From: Pseudomonadota bacterium
GTDB lineage: Bacteria; Pseudomonadota; Gammaproteobacteria; Burkholderiales; Burkholderiaceae
NCBI GenBank assembly: GCA_023441105.1
Contig: JAEZQX010000580.1
Coordinates: forward strand, 1-6,664
Direction: 5' to 3'
Length of the DNA: 6,664 nucleotides
Under the pieces are notes generated by a model that made no database searches, was not told the DNA's origin, and saw only the letters and a program-made list of their open reading frames with translations. Position numbers and translations under genes: made by a program. Positions 1 to 5,741 of the stretch are shown in pieces; within the stretch, counting starts at the first letter, position 1; each line of letters opens with the position of its first letter.

Positions 1-60
1 CGCCTGCCAGCGCGAACCCGTGAACCACTGTCGGCCTGTGTCCTCGACACCCGTCGCCAC

Positions 61-90
61 CGCCGCGCGCCCGCGCGCCCGCCCGCGCGA
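61..90. repeat. CG-rich low-complexity tract downstream of glnE
   Basis: This stretch is built almost only of C and G. The heptamer CCGCGCG occurs three times, at 63-69, 71-77 and 83-89, separated by short C/G spacers. It lies just beyond the glnE stop codon. No transcription-termination T-tract accompanies it. The rest of 1-97 holds no gene that can be supported, only a weak five-base inverted repeat (GTGTC/GACAC) at 38-50. Confidence 0.5.
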
Positions 91-97
91 GCCGCAA

Positions 98-2845
98 CTA
101 AGCAGGCAAGCCGAAGGCCTCGCGCCAGACCTCCCGTACCCGCTCCGCCTCCGCGGCCACGACCTTGGGCGGCACACGGGCGAACTCGGCGTCGTTGAGC
201 CGCAGGGCGTGCTGCAGCTGGCGGTAGCGGCGATAGATGTCGCCCACTTGCTGCGCGGTCTGGTGATCGATCAGCCCGCCGGTGGCGCAGCGGCGCAGCA
301 GCTCGATGTTGCCCTTGTTGTCCAGCAGCTCGGCGTAGACCGCGCCCCAGGCGAGCACCAGGTACTGCACGATGAACTCGATGTCGACCATGCCGCCGGC
401 GTCGTGCTTGAGGTCGAAGAGCTCGCTGCGGTTGGGGTGGCCCTCGTGCATCTTGCGGCGCATTGCCAGGATCTCGTCGGCGAGCCGGGCGCGATCGCGC
501 GGCCGCGCCAGGATGTCCCGGCGCAGCGTTTCGAAGCGGCGACCGATGCCGGGATCGCCGGCGCAGGCGCGGGCCCGGGTGAGGGCCTGGTGCTCCCAGA
601 CCCAGGCGGATTCGGTCTGGTAGAGCTCGAAGGCGCGCAGGCTCGACACCAGCAGGCCGGAGCTGCCGTTCGGTCGCAGGCGCAGGTCGATGTCGAACAG
701 CTGGCCGGCCGCGGTGCGGGTGGACATCCAGTTGGCGATGCGCTGCGCCAGCTGCGAGTAGCGCTGCAGCGCGTCCTCGTGGTCGTCCTCGTAGAGGAAC
801 ACCAGGTCGAGGTCGGACGCGTAGCCGAGCTCCTTGCCGCCCAGCTTGCCGTAGGCGATGACGGCAAACTGCGGCCGCTCGCGGTGGCGCCGGCCCATCT
901 GCGACCAGACCAGGTCGGTGGTGATCTCGAGCACCTGGTCGGCCAACGCGCTGAGCTGGTCCCCGAGCGCCTCCACGGTCAGCTTGCCTTCGAGGTCCTG
1001 GGCGAGCAGCCGGAACACTGCCGCATGATGGGCCTCGCGCATGGCATCCATCTGCCGCTCGACGTCCGGAGCGTCGGCCTCGTCGGCACCGGCGCCGGGC
1101 AGGCCGGACATGGTGGTGGCGGCGAGCTGGTCGCGCAGGTCGCTGCCCCAGCGCTCGCTGTCGAACGGCGCCATCAGCTGCCCGTCGAGCAACTCGTCGA
1201 GCACCACCGGGTGCATCAGCAGGTAGTCCGAGGCCCACTTGGCCTTGGCGATGATGCGCAGCAGGTGCTCGAACGCCTTGGGGTGCTCGTCGAGCAGCGT
1301 GAGATAGGCAGGCCTTCCGGCGGTGGCTTCGAGGAAATCGCACAGGCGGCCGATCCAGATGGCGACCCGATCGTCTTCGGCATCGGTGGGGCCGAGCTCG
1401 ATCGACTTGACGATCAGCCGCTCGATGCGGTCACGGGTGTCGCTGCTGGCCAGCCGGTAGCGCCGCGACTCGCGCAGCGCCTCGATGCGCCGCGCGCAGT
1501 CGGCATCGAGGACCGCCGGCGTGGTGCCGTTGGCTGCCAGTTCCGCGGCCCGCTTGCCCTCGCGCCGCGCCGGCGCCAGCAGCCGGTCGAACACTTCGAT
1601 GACCGCGTCGCGGGCCTGCTGCAGGCCGGCATCGAGGGCCGCCGGGGTCATGTCGAGCATGGCCGCCACGGCCGCCCGGCGCGCCGGTGCCGCCGGCAAC
1701 CAATGGGTCTGCTCGTCCTCCTGGTACTGCAGCGCATGCTCGATCCGGCGCAGCAGCGTCCAGGCGCTGATGAGGGCGTCGACGGTCTCCGGTTCGAGCA
1801 GACGGCGTTGCGCCAGCCGCTGCAGCGCCTGCGGCGTCGCCCGTTCGCGCAGCGACGGATCCTGGCCGCCGCGCACGATCTGGAACAGCTGGGCGCTGAA
1901 CTCCACCTCGCGGATGCCGCCCCGGCCGAGCTTGACGTCGAAGCCGGCGTTGTCGCCGCGCTCGCGGCGCGTCTCGTTCTTGCGCGCCTCGTTGCGGATC
2001 AGGTCGTGCAGCTTGGACAGCGCCGAGAAGGCGGCGTAGTCGAGATAGCGTCGGAATACGAACGGGATGACCAGCTGGGTCAGCGACTGTTCGTCGGCGG
2101 CGGTCGCCTCCGCAGGCGCCAGGCCGGTGGAGGCGATGACCCTGGCCTTGAACCAGGCGAACCGCTCCCATTCGCGGCCCTGCTCGTAGAAATACTGCTC
2201 GAGCATGTTCAGCGAGCAGATCAGCGGACCGGATTCGCCATACGGCCGCAGTCGCGTATCGACGCGAAAGACGAAGCCGTCGGCGGTAGGCTGCGACAGC
2301 AGGCTCACCATCCGGCGCGCGATCCGCTCCGCCGCCTGCGGCTGCGGACCCTGGTCGCGCATCACGAACACCAGGTCGACATCCGACGAGACATTGAGCT
2401 CGCCCGCCCCGAGCTTGCCCATGCCGATCACCATCAGGTCCTGCAGTGCGCCGTCGCCATCGACCAGCGTCTTGCCGCCGGCGGCGAACTCCTGGGCGGC
2501 GATCCTCAGCGCATGGCCAATCGCCAGCTCCGCGACGGTGGTGACGGCGGTGCAGATCTCGGCGAGGGGCGCCTGCTGGCGCAGGTCGCGCTCGATCATC
2601 GCCAGCATCAGCAGGTTGCGCAATCGCCGCAGCGCCACTTCCGGCGGCTCGGCCGCGGCGAGCCGCCGCTGCCAGAAGGCGTGGATGACCTGCGGCGTGA
2701 GCGGCGCGGCGATCAGCTGCCGCAACTGGCCGAGCGACTCGTCGTCGCGGTCGCGCAGGGCGCCGAGGGTGCGGCGAAAGAAGCCGGAGTGCCGAAGCCC
2801 CTGGAACTCGTCGGTGGTGATCGACATGATCGCCAAGCGTAACAT
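98..2845 (-). CDS. glnE: Bifunctional glutamine synthetase adenylyltransferase/deadenylase
   Basis: This cytoplasmic enzyme attaches AMP to, and removes it from, glutamine synthetase; in the family it answers to PII protein and glutamine, so it tunes ammonia assimilation. The 915-residue protein is close to the usual length (about 950) and has both nucleotidyltransferase domains. The N-terminal deadenylylase half has GMGKLGAGELN at 141-151, SSDVDLVF at 153-160 with the metal-binding pair D155/D157, and DTRLRPYGESGP at 196-207. The C-terminal adenylylase half has AYGKLGGKELGYA at 664-676, SDLDLVF at 677-683 with D678/D680, and DLRLRP at 720-725. The family signatures KLGRGGIREVEF and GGMVDIEFIVQYLVL are also present. 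All these metal-ligand positions look intact. The start is uncertain. The ATG at 2845 has only a weak GTGAGAA too close to it, and a second in-frame ATG at 2827 (MSITTDEF) also lacks a good ribosome binding site. The gene is divergent from the acyltransferase gene. The identification is very secure. Confidence 0.97.
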   Translation of the reverse strand: MLRLAIMSITTDEFQGLRHSGFFRRTLGALRDRDDESLGQLRQLIAAPLTPQVIHAFWQRRLAAAEPPEVALRRLRNLLMLAMIERDLRQQAPLAEICTAVTTVAELAIGHALRIAAQEFAAGGKTLVDGDGALQDLMVIGMGKLGAGELNVSSDVDLVFVMRDQGPQPQAAERIARRMVSLLSQPTADGFVFRVDTRLRPYGESGPLICSLNMLEQYFYEQGREWERFAWFKARVIASTGLAPAEATAADEQSLTQLVIPFVFRRYLDYAAFSALSKLHDLIRNEARKNETRRERGDNAGFDVKLGRGGIREVEFSAQLFQIVRGGQDPSLRERATPQALQRLAQRRLLEPETVDALISAWTLLRRIEHALQYQEDEQTHWLPAAPARRAAVAAMLDMTPAALDAGLQQARDAVIEVFDRLLAPARREGKRAAELAANGTTPAVLDADCARRIEALRESRRYRLASSDTRDRIERLIVKSIELGPTDAEDDRVAIWIGRLCDFLEATAGRPAYLTLLDEHPKAFEHLLRIIAKAKWASDYLLMHPVVLDELLDGQLMAPFDSERWGSDLRDQLAATTMSGLPGAGADEADAPDVERQMDAMREAHHAAVFRLLAQDLEGKLTVEALGDQLSALADQVLEITTDLVWSQMGRRHRERPQFAVIAYGKLGGKELGYASDLDLVFLYEDDHEDALQRYSQLAQRIANWMSTRTAAGQLFDIDLRLRPNGSSGLLVSSLRAFELYQTESAWVWEHQALTRARACAGDPGIGRRFETLRRDILARPRDRARLADEILAMRRKMHEGHPNRSELFDLKHDAGGMVDIEFIVQYLVLAWGAVYAELLDNKGNIELLRRCATGGLIDHQTAQQVGDIYRRYRQLQHALRLNDAEFARVPPKVVAAEAERVREVWREAFGLPA

Positions 2846-2851
2846 TTCTCA

Positions 2852-2869
2852 CGCGGCCGACCGGCCGCG
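2852..2869. promoter_or_regulatory. GC-rich inverted repeat between glnE and the acyltransferase gene
   Basis: CGCGGCC and GGCCGCG form a perfect seven-base inverted repeat around a four-base centre (GACC). It sits directly before the glnE ATG at 2845 and within the divergent spacer shared with the acyltransferase gene. It could be an operator, or a hairpin in one of the 5' leaders. In DNA this GC-rich such repeats also arise by chance, so function is not established. Confidence 0.35.
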
Positions 2870-2893
2870 CGCGCGATCATCGCTCGGAAGTTG

Positions 2894-2906
2894 TCGCTGT
2901 CAGCGA
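2894..2906. promoter_or_regulatory. Perfect 13-base palindrome in the acyltransferase leader
   Basis: TCGCTG and CAGCGA are exact inverted copies around a single central T. The palindrome ends where the AAAGGGG ribosome binding site begins. As DNA it could be a protein-binding site. As RNA it would fold only into a small stem touching the ribosome binding site. A shorter palindrome, GCGAT-C-ATCGC, lies at 2873-2883, so this spacer holds three inverted repeats within 55 bases. Confidence 0.35.
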
Positions 2907-2912
2907 AAGGGG
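2906..2912 (+). promoter_or_regulatory. Ribosome binding site of the acyltransferase gene
   Basis: AAAGGGG lies eight bases before the TTG at 2921. It is the only well-spaced Shine-Dalgarno-like sequence for this gene and decides in favour of the TTG at 2921 over the TTG at 2891. Confidence 0.6.
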
Positions 2913-2920
2913 TTGCGCGC

Positions 2921-4081
2921 TTGATCCGGTCTCTCGAAGGTCTGCGAGGTCTCGCGGCCCTGCTGGTGGCGCTGTTCCATGCCTACGTCTTCGGCCGGTG
3001 GGGCGGGTTGCCGGCGCAGTCGGGGGTCCTGGCGCATGCCTGGCTGTTCGTCGACCTGTTCTTCGTGATCAGCGGCTTCGTCATGGCCGCCACCTACGCC
3101 GAGCGCCTGCACACGCCGGCCATGCTCGCCTCCTACCTGGTGCGGCGCCTGTTCCGGCTCTACCCCCTGCACCTGGTGACGACCGGCAGCGTGATCCTGG
3201 CGGCGCTCGCGGTGCAATCGGCCAAGTGGCTGATGGCGGCCGCCGGCATCCATGCCGGCAGCGAGCCGCCGTTCGCCGTGCCGTTCTTCGACCTCGACTT
3301 GCTCGGCCTGGAGCTGCTGCTGCTGCAGGGCGTCGGCATCGTCGCGAAGGACATGCACAACTATCCGTCGTGGTCGATTTCGGTCGAGTTCTGGATGTAC
3401 CTGTTCTTCGGCGTCGCGATGCTGCTGGTGAGGACGCCCTTGCTGCGGGTGATCTTCAGCATCGGCATCGTGGCCGTGTGCCTGGTCCATTTCCTCGCCG
3501 CCTGGTCGCTGCCGGCGGCCGCGGTGACGCTGGACGTCCAGGGCCTGCCGCGTGGCCTGCTGAGCTTCTTCCTCGGCGTGCTGCTGTCCCATGCCTGGCA
3601 GGGCATGCCGCAGACATGGCGGACCGCCATCACCAGCGGGCGTGGCGTCGTCGTGCTCGGTGGCCTGCAGGCCGGCCTGCTGCTGCTCGCGCTGTGGCTG
3701 GTCTCCCGCCAGCCACTGCTTGGCGCCTGGCAGCTGGCGATTCCCTTCGCCTTCGCGCTGCTGGTCCTGGCGCTGCTCGCCGATCGCGGCATGGTGGCCA
3801 CGATCCTGCAAACCGCGCCGCTGCAATGGCTCGGGGTGCACAGCTATGCCATCTACCTTACCCACGTCACCGTGCAGACGGTGCTCGACTGGCCGGGACG
3901 GGTGCTGCCCGAGCCTGTGAAGCATCTGGTCGGGCTGGTGTTCATCGCGACGGTCCTGCTGCTGTCGCTGCTTGCCCATCGCTTCATCGAGGTTCCCTGG
4001 CGCGAGCGGGGCAAGCGCCTCGCGGCATCGCTGGAAGCCGGCACGCCGCTGGCAGCGCGCGCGGCAGGCCAGGCGCGGTAG
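2921..4081 (+). CDS. Acyltransferase-3 family membrane protein (OafA/YrhL-like)
   Basis: Predicted integral inner-membrane O-acyltransferase; family members move acetyl or other acyl groups onto exported sugars, O-antigen or other envelope molecules. The substrate here cannot be read from the sequence. With a start at 2921 the protein has 386 residues, typical of a stand-alone member with no C-terminal SGNH domain. It opens with SLEGLRGLAALLVALFHAY, holding the family R-x10-H motif (R9, H20). Other family landmarks are DLFFVISGF (45-53), RRLFRLYP (75-82), SWSISVEFWMYLFF (150-163), HSYAIYLTH (307-315) and HRFIEVPWRERGK (353-365). Multiple hydrophobic spans cover most of the length. An in-frame TTG at 2891 would add ten residues, but it lies inside a palindrome and has no spaced ribosome binding site. 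The TTG at 2921 has AAAGGGG eight bases upstream and puts the family motif right at the N-terminus. It converges with the lectin-like gene. The family is certain; the start is probable. Confidence 0.93.
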   Translation: MIRSLEGLRGLAALLVALFHAYVFGRWGGLPAQSGVLAHAWLFVDLFFVISGFVMAATYAERLHTPAMLASYLVRRLFRLYPLHLVTTGSVILAALAVQSAKWLMAAAGIHAGSEPPFAVPFFDLDLLGLELLLLQGVGIVAKDMHNYPSWSISVEFWMYLFFGVAMLLVRTPLLRVIFSIGIVAVCLVHFLAAWSLPAAAVTLDVQGLPRGLLSFFLGVLLSHAWQGMPQTWRTAITSGRGVVVLGGLQAGLLLLALWLVSRQPLLGAWQLAIPFAFALLVLALLADRGMVATILQTAPLQWLGVHSYAIYLTHVTVQTVLDWPGRVLPEPVKHLVGLVFIATVLLLSLLAHRFIEVPWRERGKRLAASLEAGTPLAARAAGQAR

Positions 4082-4146
4082 CGACGCTCGCCTGCCGGGC
4101 CTGGCGAGATTCAGACGCTTGCGGAAGCGACCTCCGAGGCTCGGGC

Positions 4147-4165
4147 GGCGCCGTGGTGCGGCGCC
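4147..4165. terminator. GC stem-loop between convergent genes, possible two-way terminator
   Basis: GGCGCCG and CGGCGCC form a perfect seven-base stem with the five-base loop TGGTG. It lies 65 bases after the acyltransferase stop and 13 bases beyond the lectin-like gene's stop. A second, weaker stem (ATCCG/CGGAT) at 4166-4179 touches the lectin-like gene's stop codon. No T-run follows on either strand, so a classical intrinsic terminator is not proven; the position between convergent genes is the main support. Confidence 0.4.
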
Positions 4166-4178
4166 ATCCGCGGCCGGA

Positions 4179-5528
4179 TCAGGCCAGCACGTCGAGGCGC
4201 TGGTCCTCGATCAGGATCGACAGCGCCTGGCCATTGTCCGGCGCCGACGTGCCGATGGCCGGCTCGAAGGTGAGGGTGTTGGGGGCTGCGGAGGTGCCGC
4301 CCTGCGAGTCGGTGACGTTGAAGGTGACCGTTCCGCCGCCGTTGAACAGGGAGGTCCACTCGAGCCTGCCGGCATCGAGCGCCGCCACGTCGATCTGCGT
4401 GCCTGCGCCGACGGCGACACCGTCGAGGGTCAGCGCGCCCTCGTACTCGATGATGTAGCTCGACAGGCCGTTGACGTCCCAGTCGTAGATGAGATTCATG
4501 TCACCGGGCAGGTCTTCGCCCGCGAAGATCGCACCCCACTGGTCGGCATGGTCGCCTTCGTCGCCGTCCGTGTCGTTCGGCTCGCCCTGGTTCCAGTGCT
4601 GCCAGACCGGCGAGGCGTCGGTGAAGCCGGGACCGCCGCGTGCGACGCCGCCGAGCGATACCCAGGACCAGCCGGCATCGACCTGCGCCGCGGCCGGATC
4701 CTGGCTGAGCCCGATCCAGGCGCCGGTCGTGCCGAACCCGCCCAGCGCGAAGGAATCCCTCATGAGGGCGAGCTCCGCCGCCGAATCGATCACCAGCAGA
4801 TGGCCGCCCGCCGCGGTGGCGGCCTCGTTCGCCTGCTCCCAGCTGAGGTTAGGCCCGCCGGTCATATAGCGGTAGCCGTGACCGGTGGTCGCGTCGTAGA
4901 TCGCATTCGCCGTGTTGGTGAAGTCGGGGGTGACGGAAGCGATCGTGACCGACTGGAAGGCATCGCCGTCGGCGTCGCTGAAACCGAAATCCGCGGCGCT
5001 GAGCTCGTTGTTGCCGCCGAGGAGCTGGATCGACTTGTCGCTGCCGGTCGGCAGCGCGTTCTCCGGCGGTGGCTCCGGTGGTGGCACTTCGGCCGGCGGC
5101 TCGACCGGCAGCGGGACCGGGTTCGGCCCGTCGTCATCGTCATCGTTGGCGATCGCTGCCAGCACCCCGACGCCCAGCAGCCCGGCGCCGCCGATGATCC
5201 AGGGCGAGACCGGCGCGGGGCCGGCCTCGGCCGGTGGCGGCGTGGTAGTGGGTGCCGGGGCGGTTTCGCTGGTGGCGGGTGCCGGGGCCTGCGCCAGCTC
5301 GCCGATCACCGGGGGCGCCTCGGCGGGGAGCACCGGCGCCGCGCCGTCTTCCGGCAGCGCCGTGGCGGCAATCGCATCGGCCTGGGCGGCGTCGACGACG
5401 GCTGCCGCCGCTGCCTGCCCTGACGTGCGCTCCGTGCCTTCGCCGGCGGCGTCCTCCAGGACAAGGCGCTCGTCCGTTAACAGCGGTTCGGGCGTGAAGC
5501 GGGTTCCTGCTTTTTCGGGTGCCGCCAT
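4179..5528 (-). CDS. C-type-lectin-domain surface or adhesin-like protein
   Basis: This 449-residue protein has no recognised gene name. Residues 1-109 are Ala/Pro/Glu/Thr-rich and low in complexity. Residues 110-127 (WIIGGAGLLGVGVLAAIA) are hydrophobic and followed by NDDDDD (128-133) and a Pro-rich stretch to about 156. This resembles the N-terminal part of Bap-type adhesins. Residues about 164-198 (ADFGFSDADGDAFQSVTI) and about 364-422 (ALTLDGVAVGAGTQIDVAALDAG to NTLTF) look like the two halves of one cadherin/Ig-like adhesin repeat. Between them (about 210-363) lies a C-type-lectin fold: NLSWEQANEAA, GGHLLVI, AWIGL (270-274), WNQGEPND with EPN at 316-318, and YDWDVNGLSSYIIEYE near the end. 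EPN is the calcium and mannose-type sugar motif of animal C-type lectins. There are no cysteines, so the fold lacks the usual disulfides. No standard cleavable signal peptide or RTX nonapeptide repeat is visible. A start at 5528 is preferred to 5570 because AGGAGAG sits seven bases before it. A surface or secreted, possibly glycan-binding role is inference. Confidence 0.85.
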   Translation of the reverse strand: MAAPEKAGTRFTPEPLLTDERLVLEDAAGEGTERTSGQAAAAAVVDAAQADAIAATALPEDGAAPVLPAEAPPVIGELAQAPAPATSETAPAPTTTPPPAEAGPAPVSPWIIGGAGLLGVGVLAAIANDDDDDGPNPVPLPVEPPAEVPPPEPPPENALPTGSDKSIQLLGGNNELSAADFGFSDADGDAFQSVTIASVTPDFTNTANAIYDATTGHGYRYMTGGPNLSWEQANEAATAAGGHLLVIDSAAELALMRDSFALGGFGTTGAWIGLSQDPAAAQVDAGWSWVSLGGVARGGPGFTDASPVWQHWNQGEPNDTDGDEGDHADQWGAIFAGEDLPGDMNLIYDWDVNGLSSYIIEYEGALTLDGVAVGAGTQIDVAALDAGRLEWTSLFNGGGTVTFNVTDSQGGTSAAPNTLTFEPAIGTSAPDNGQALSILIEDQRLDVLA

Positions 5529-5535
5529 GGTCCTG

Positions 5536-5542
5536 CTCTCCT
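5536..5542 (-). promoter_or_regulatory. Ribosome binding site of the lectin-like gene
   Basis: Read on the minus strand this is AGGAGAG, seven bases before the ATG at 5528. It is a strong Shine-Dalgarno match and fixes the start at MAAPEKAG rather than at the longer reading from 5570. Confidence 0.75.
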
Positions 5543-5585
5543 GGAGAAATTCGGTCCGCGATGTTCTCATCGTCTCTCAGCATCT

Positions 5586-5600
5586 GTCACCTTTTGTGAC
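5586..5600. promoter_or_regulatory. Inverted repeat GTCAC-N5-GTGAC, candidate operator of the lectin-like gene
   Basis: GTCAC and GTGAC flank the five-base centre CTTTT, in a patch clearly richer in A and T than its surroundings. On the minus strand a TTGTCA (-35-like, complement of 5606-5611) precedes the repeat and points toward the lectin-like gene; no convincing -10 box was found. The repeat would sit between or over the promoter elements, as expected for a dimeric regulator site. The regulator is unknown. The rest of 5601-5741 holds no gene; it must carry the yhdP promoter, but I see no clear match to one. Confidence 0.4.
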
Positions 5601-5741
5601 TTTCCTGACAACGCCAATGCGGCCACCGGCCGGATGGTTGGAAAGCTGGCGGCGGCGCCCGGATGGCGTGGGCCAAGCGTCTCGCGCAGGCCGCGCCGCG
5701 CGCGCTCGCGCCGCCCACAAGCGAGCGTGCTAGATTCGGAA

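Noticed and set aside
38..50. Terminator hairpin for glnE (GTGTC-CTC-GACAC)
   Set aside because: The stem is only five bases with no T-run, too weak to call.
20..2842. A 940-codon open frame on the plus strand, opposite glnE
   Set aside because: It lies wholly antisense to an unmistakable glnE. Its translation is rich in Arg, Gln, Ala and His with no recognisable domain, as expected for an antisense frame in very GC-rich coding DNA.
2900..3979. A 359-codon minus-strand frame opposite the acyltransferase gene, and a 486-codon plus-strand frame overlapping it (2998-4458)
   Set aside because: Both are low-complexity Gln/Arg/Ala/Gly-rich translations, while the acyltransferase frame carries all family motifs. 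They are shadows.
3972..5423. A 483-codon plus-strand frame opposite the lectin-like gene
   Set aside because: The minus-strand frame has a strong ribosome binding site and clear C-type-lectin motifs; the opposite frame shows no domain.
5400..5528. LapA-type retention module with a periplasmic protease cleavage site, suggested by EDAAGEG near the N-terminus
   Set aside because: The conserved retention-module fold sequence is absent; a short AAG match in an Ala-rich region is not enough.
5586..5600. CRP/FNR-type site
   Set aside because: The half-sites are in the opposite order (GTCAC then GTGAC) and the spacing is five, so it does not match TGTGA-N6-TCACA.
5617..5634. GC inverted repeat GGCC-ACC-GGCC resembling the one at 2852-2869, as a shared operator
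   Set aside because: The match is short and purely G/C in a GC-rich genome, so chance is the better explanation.
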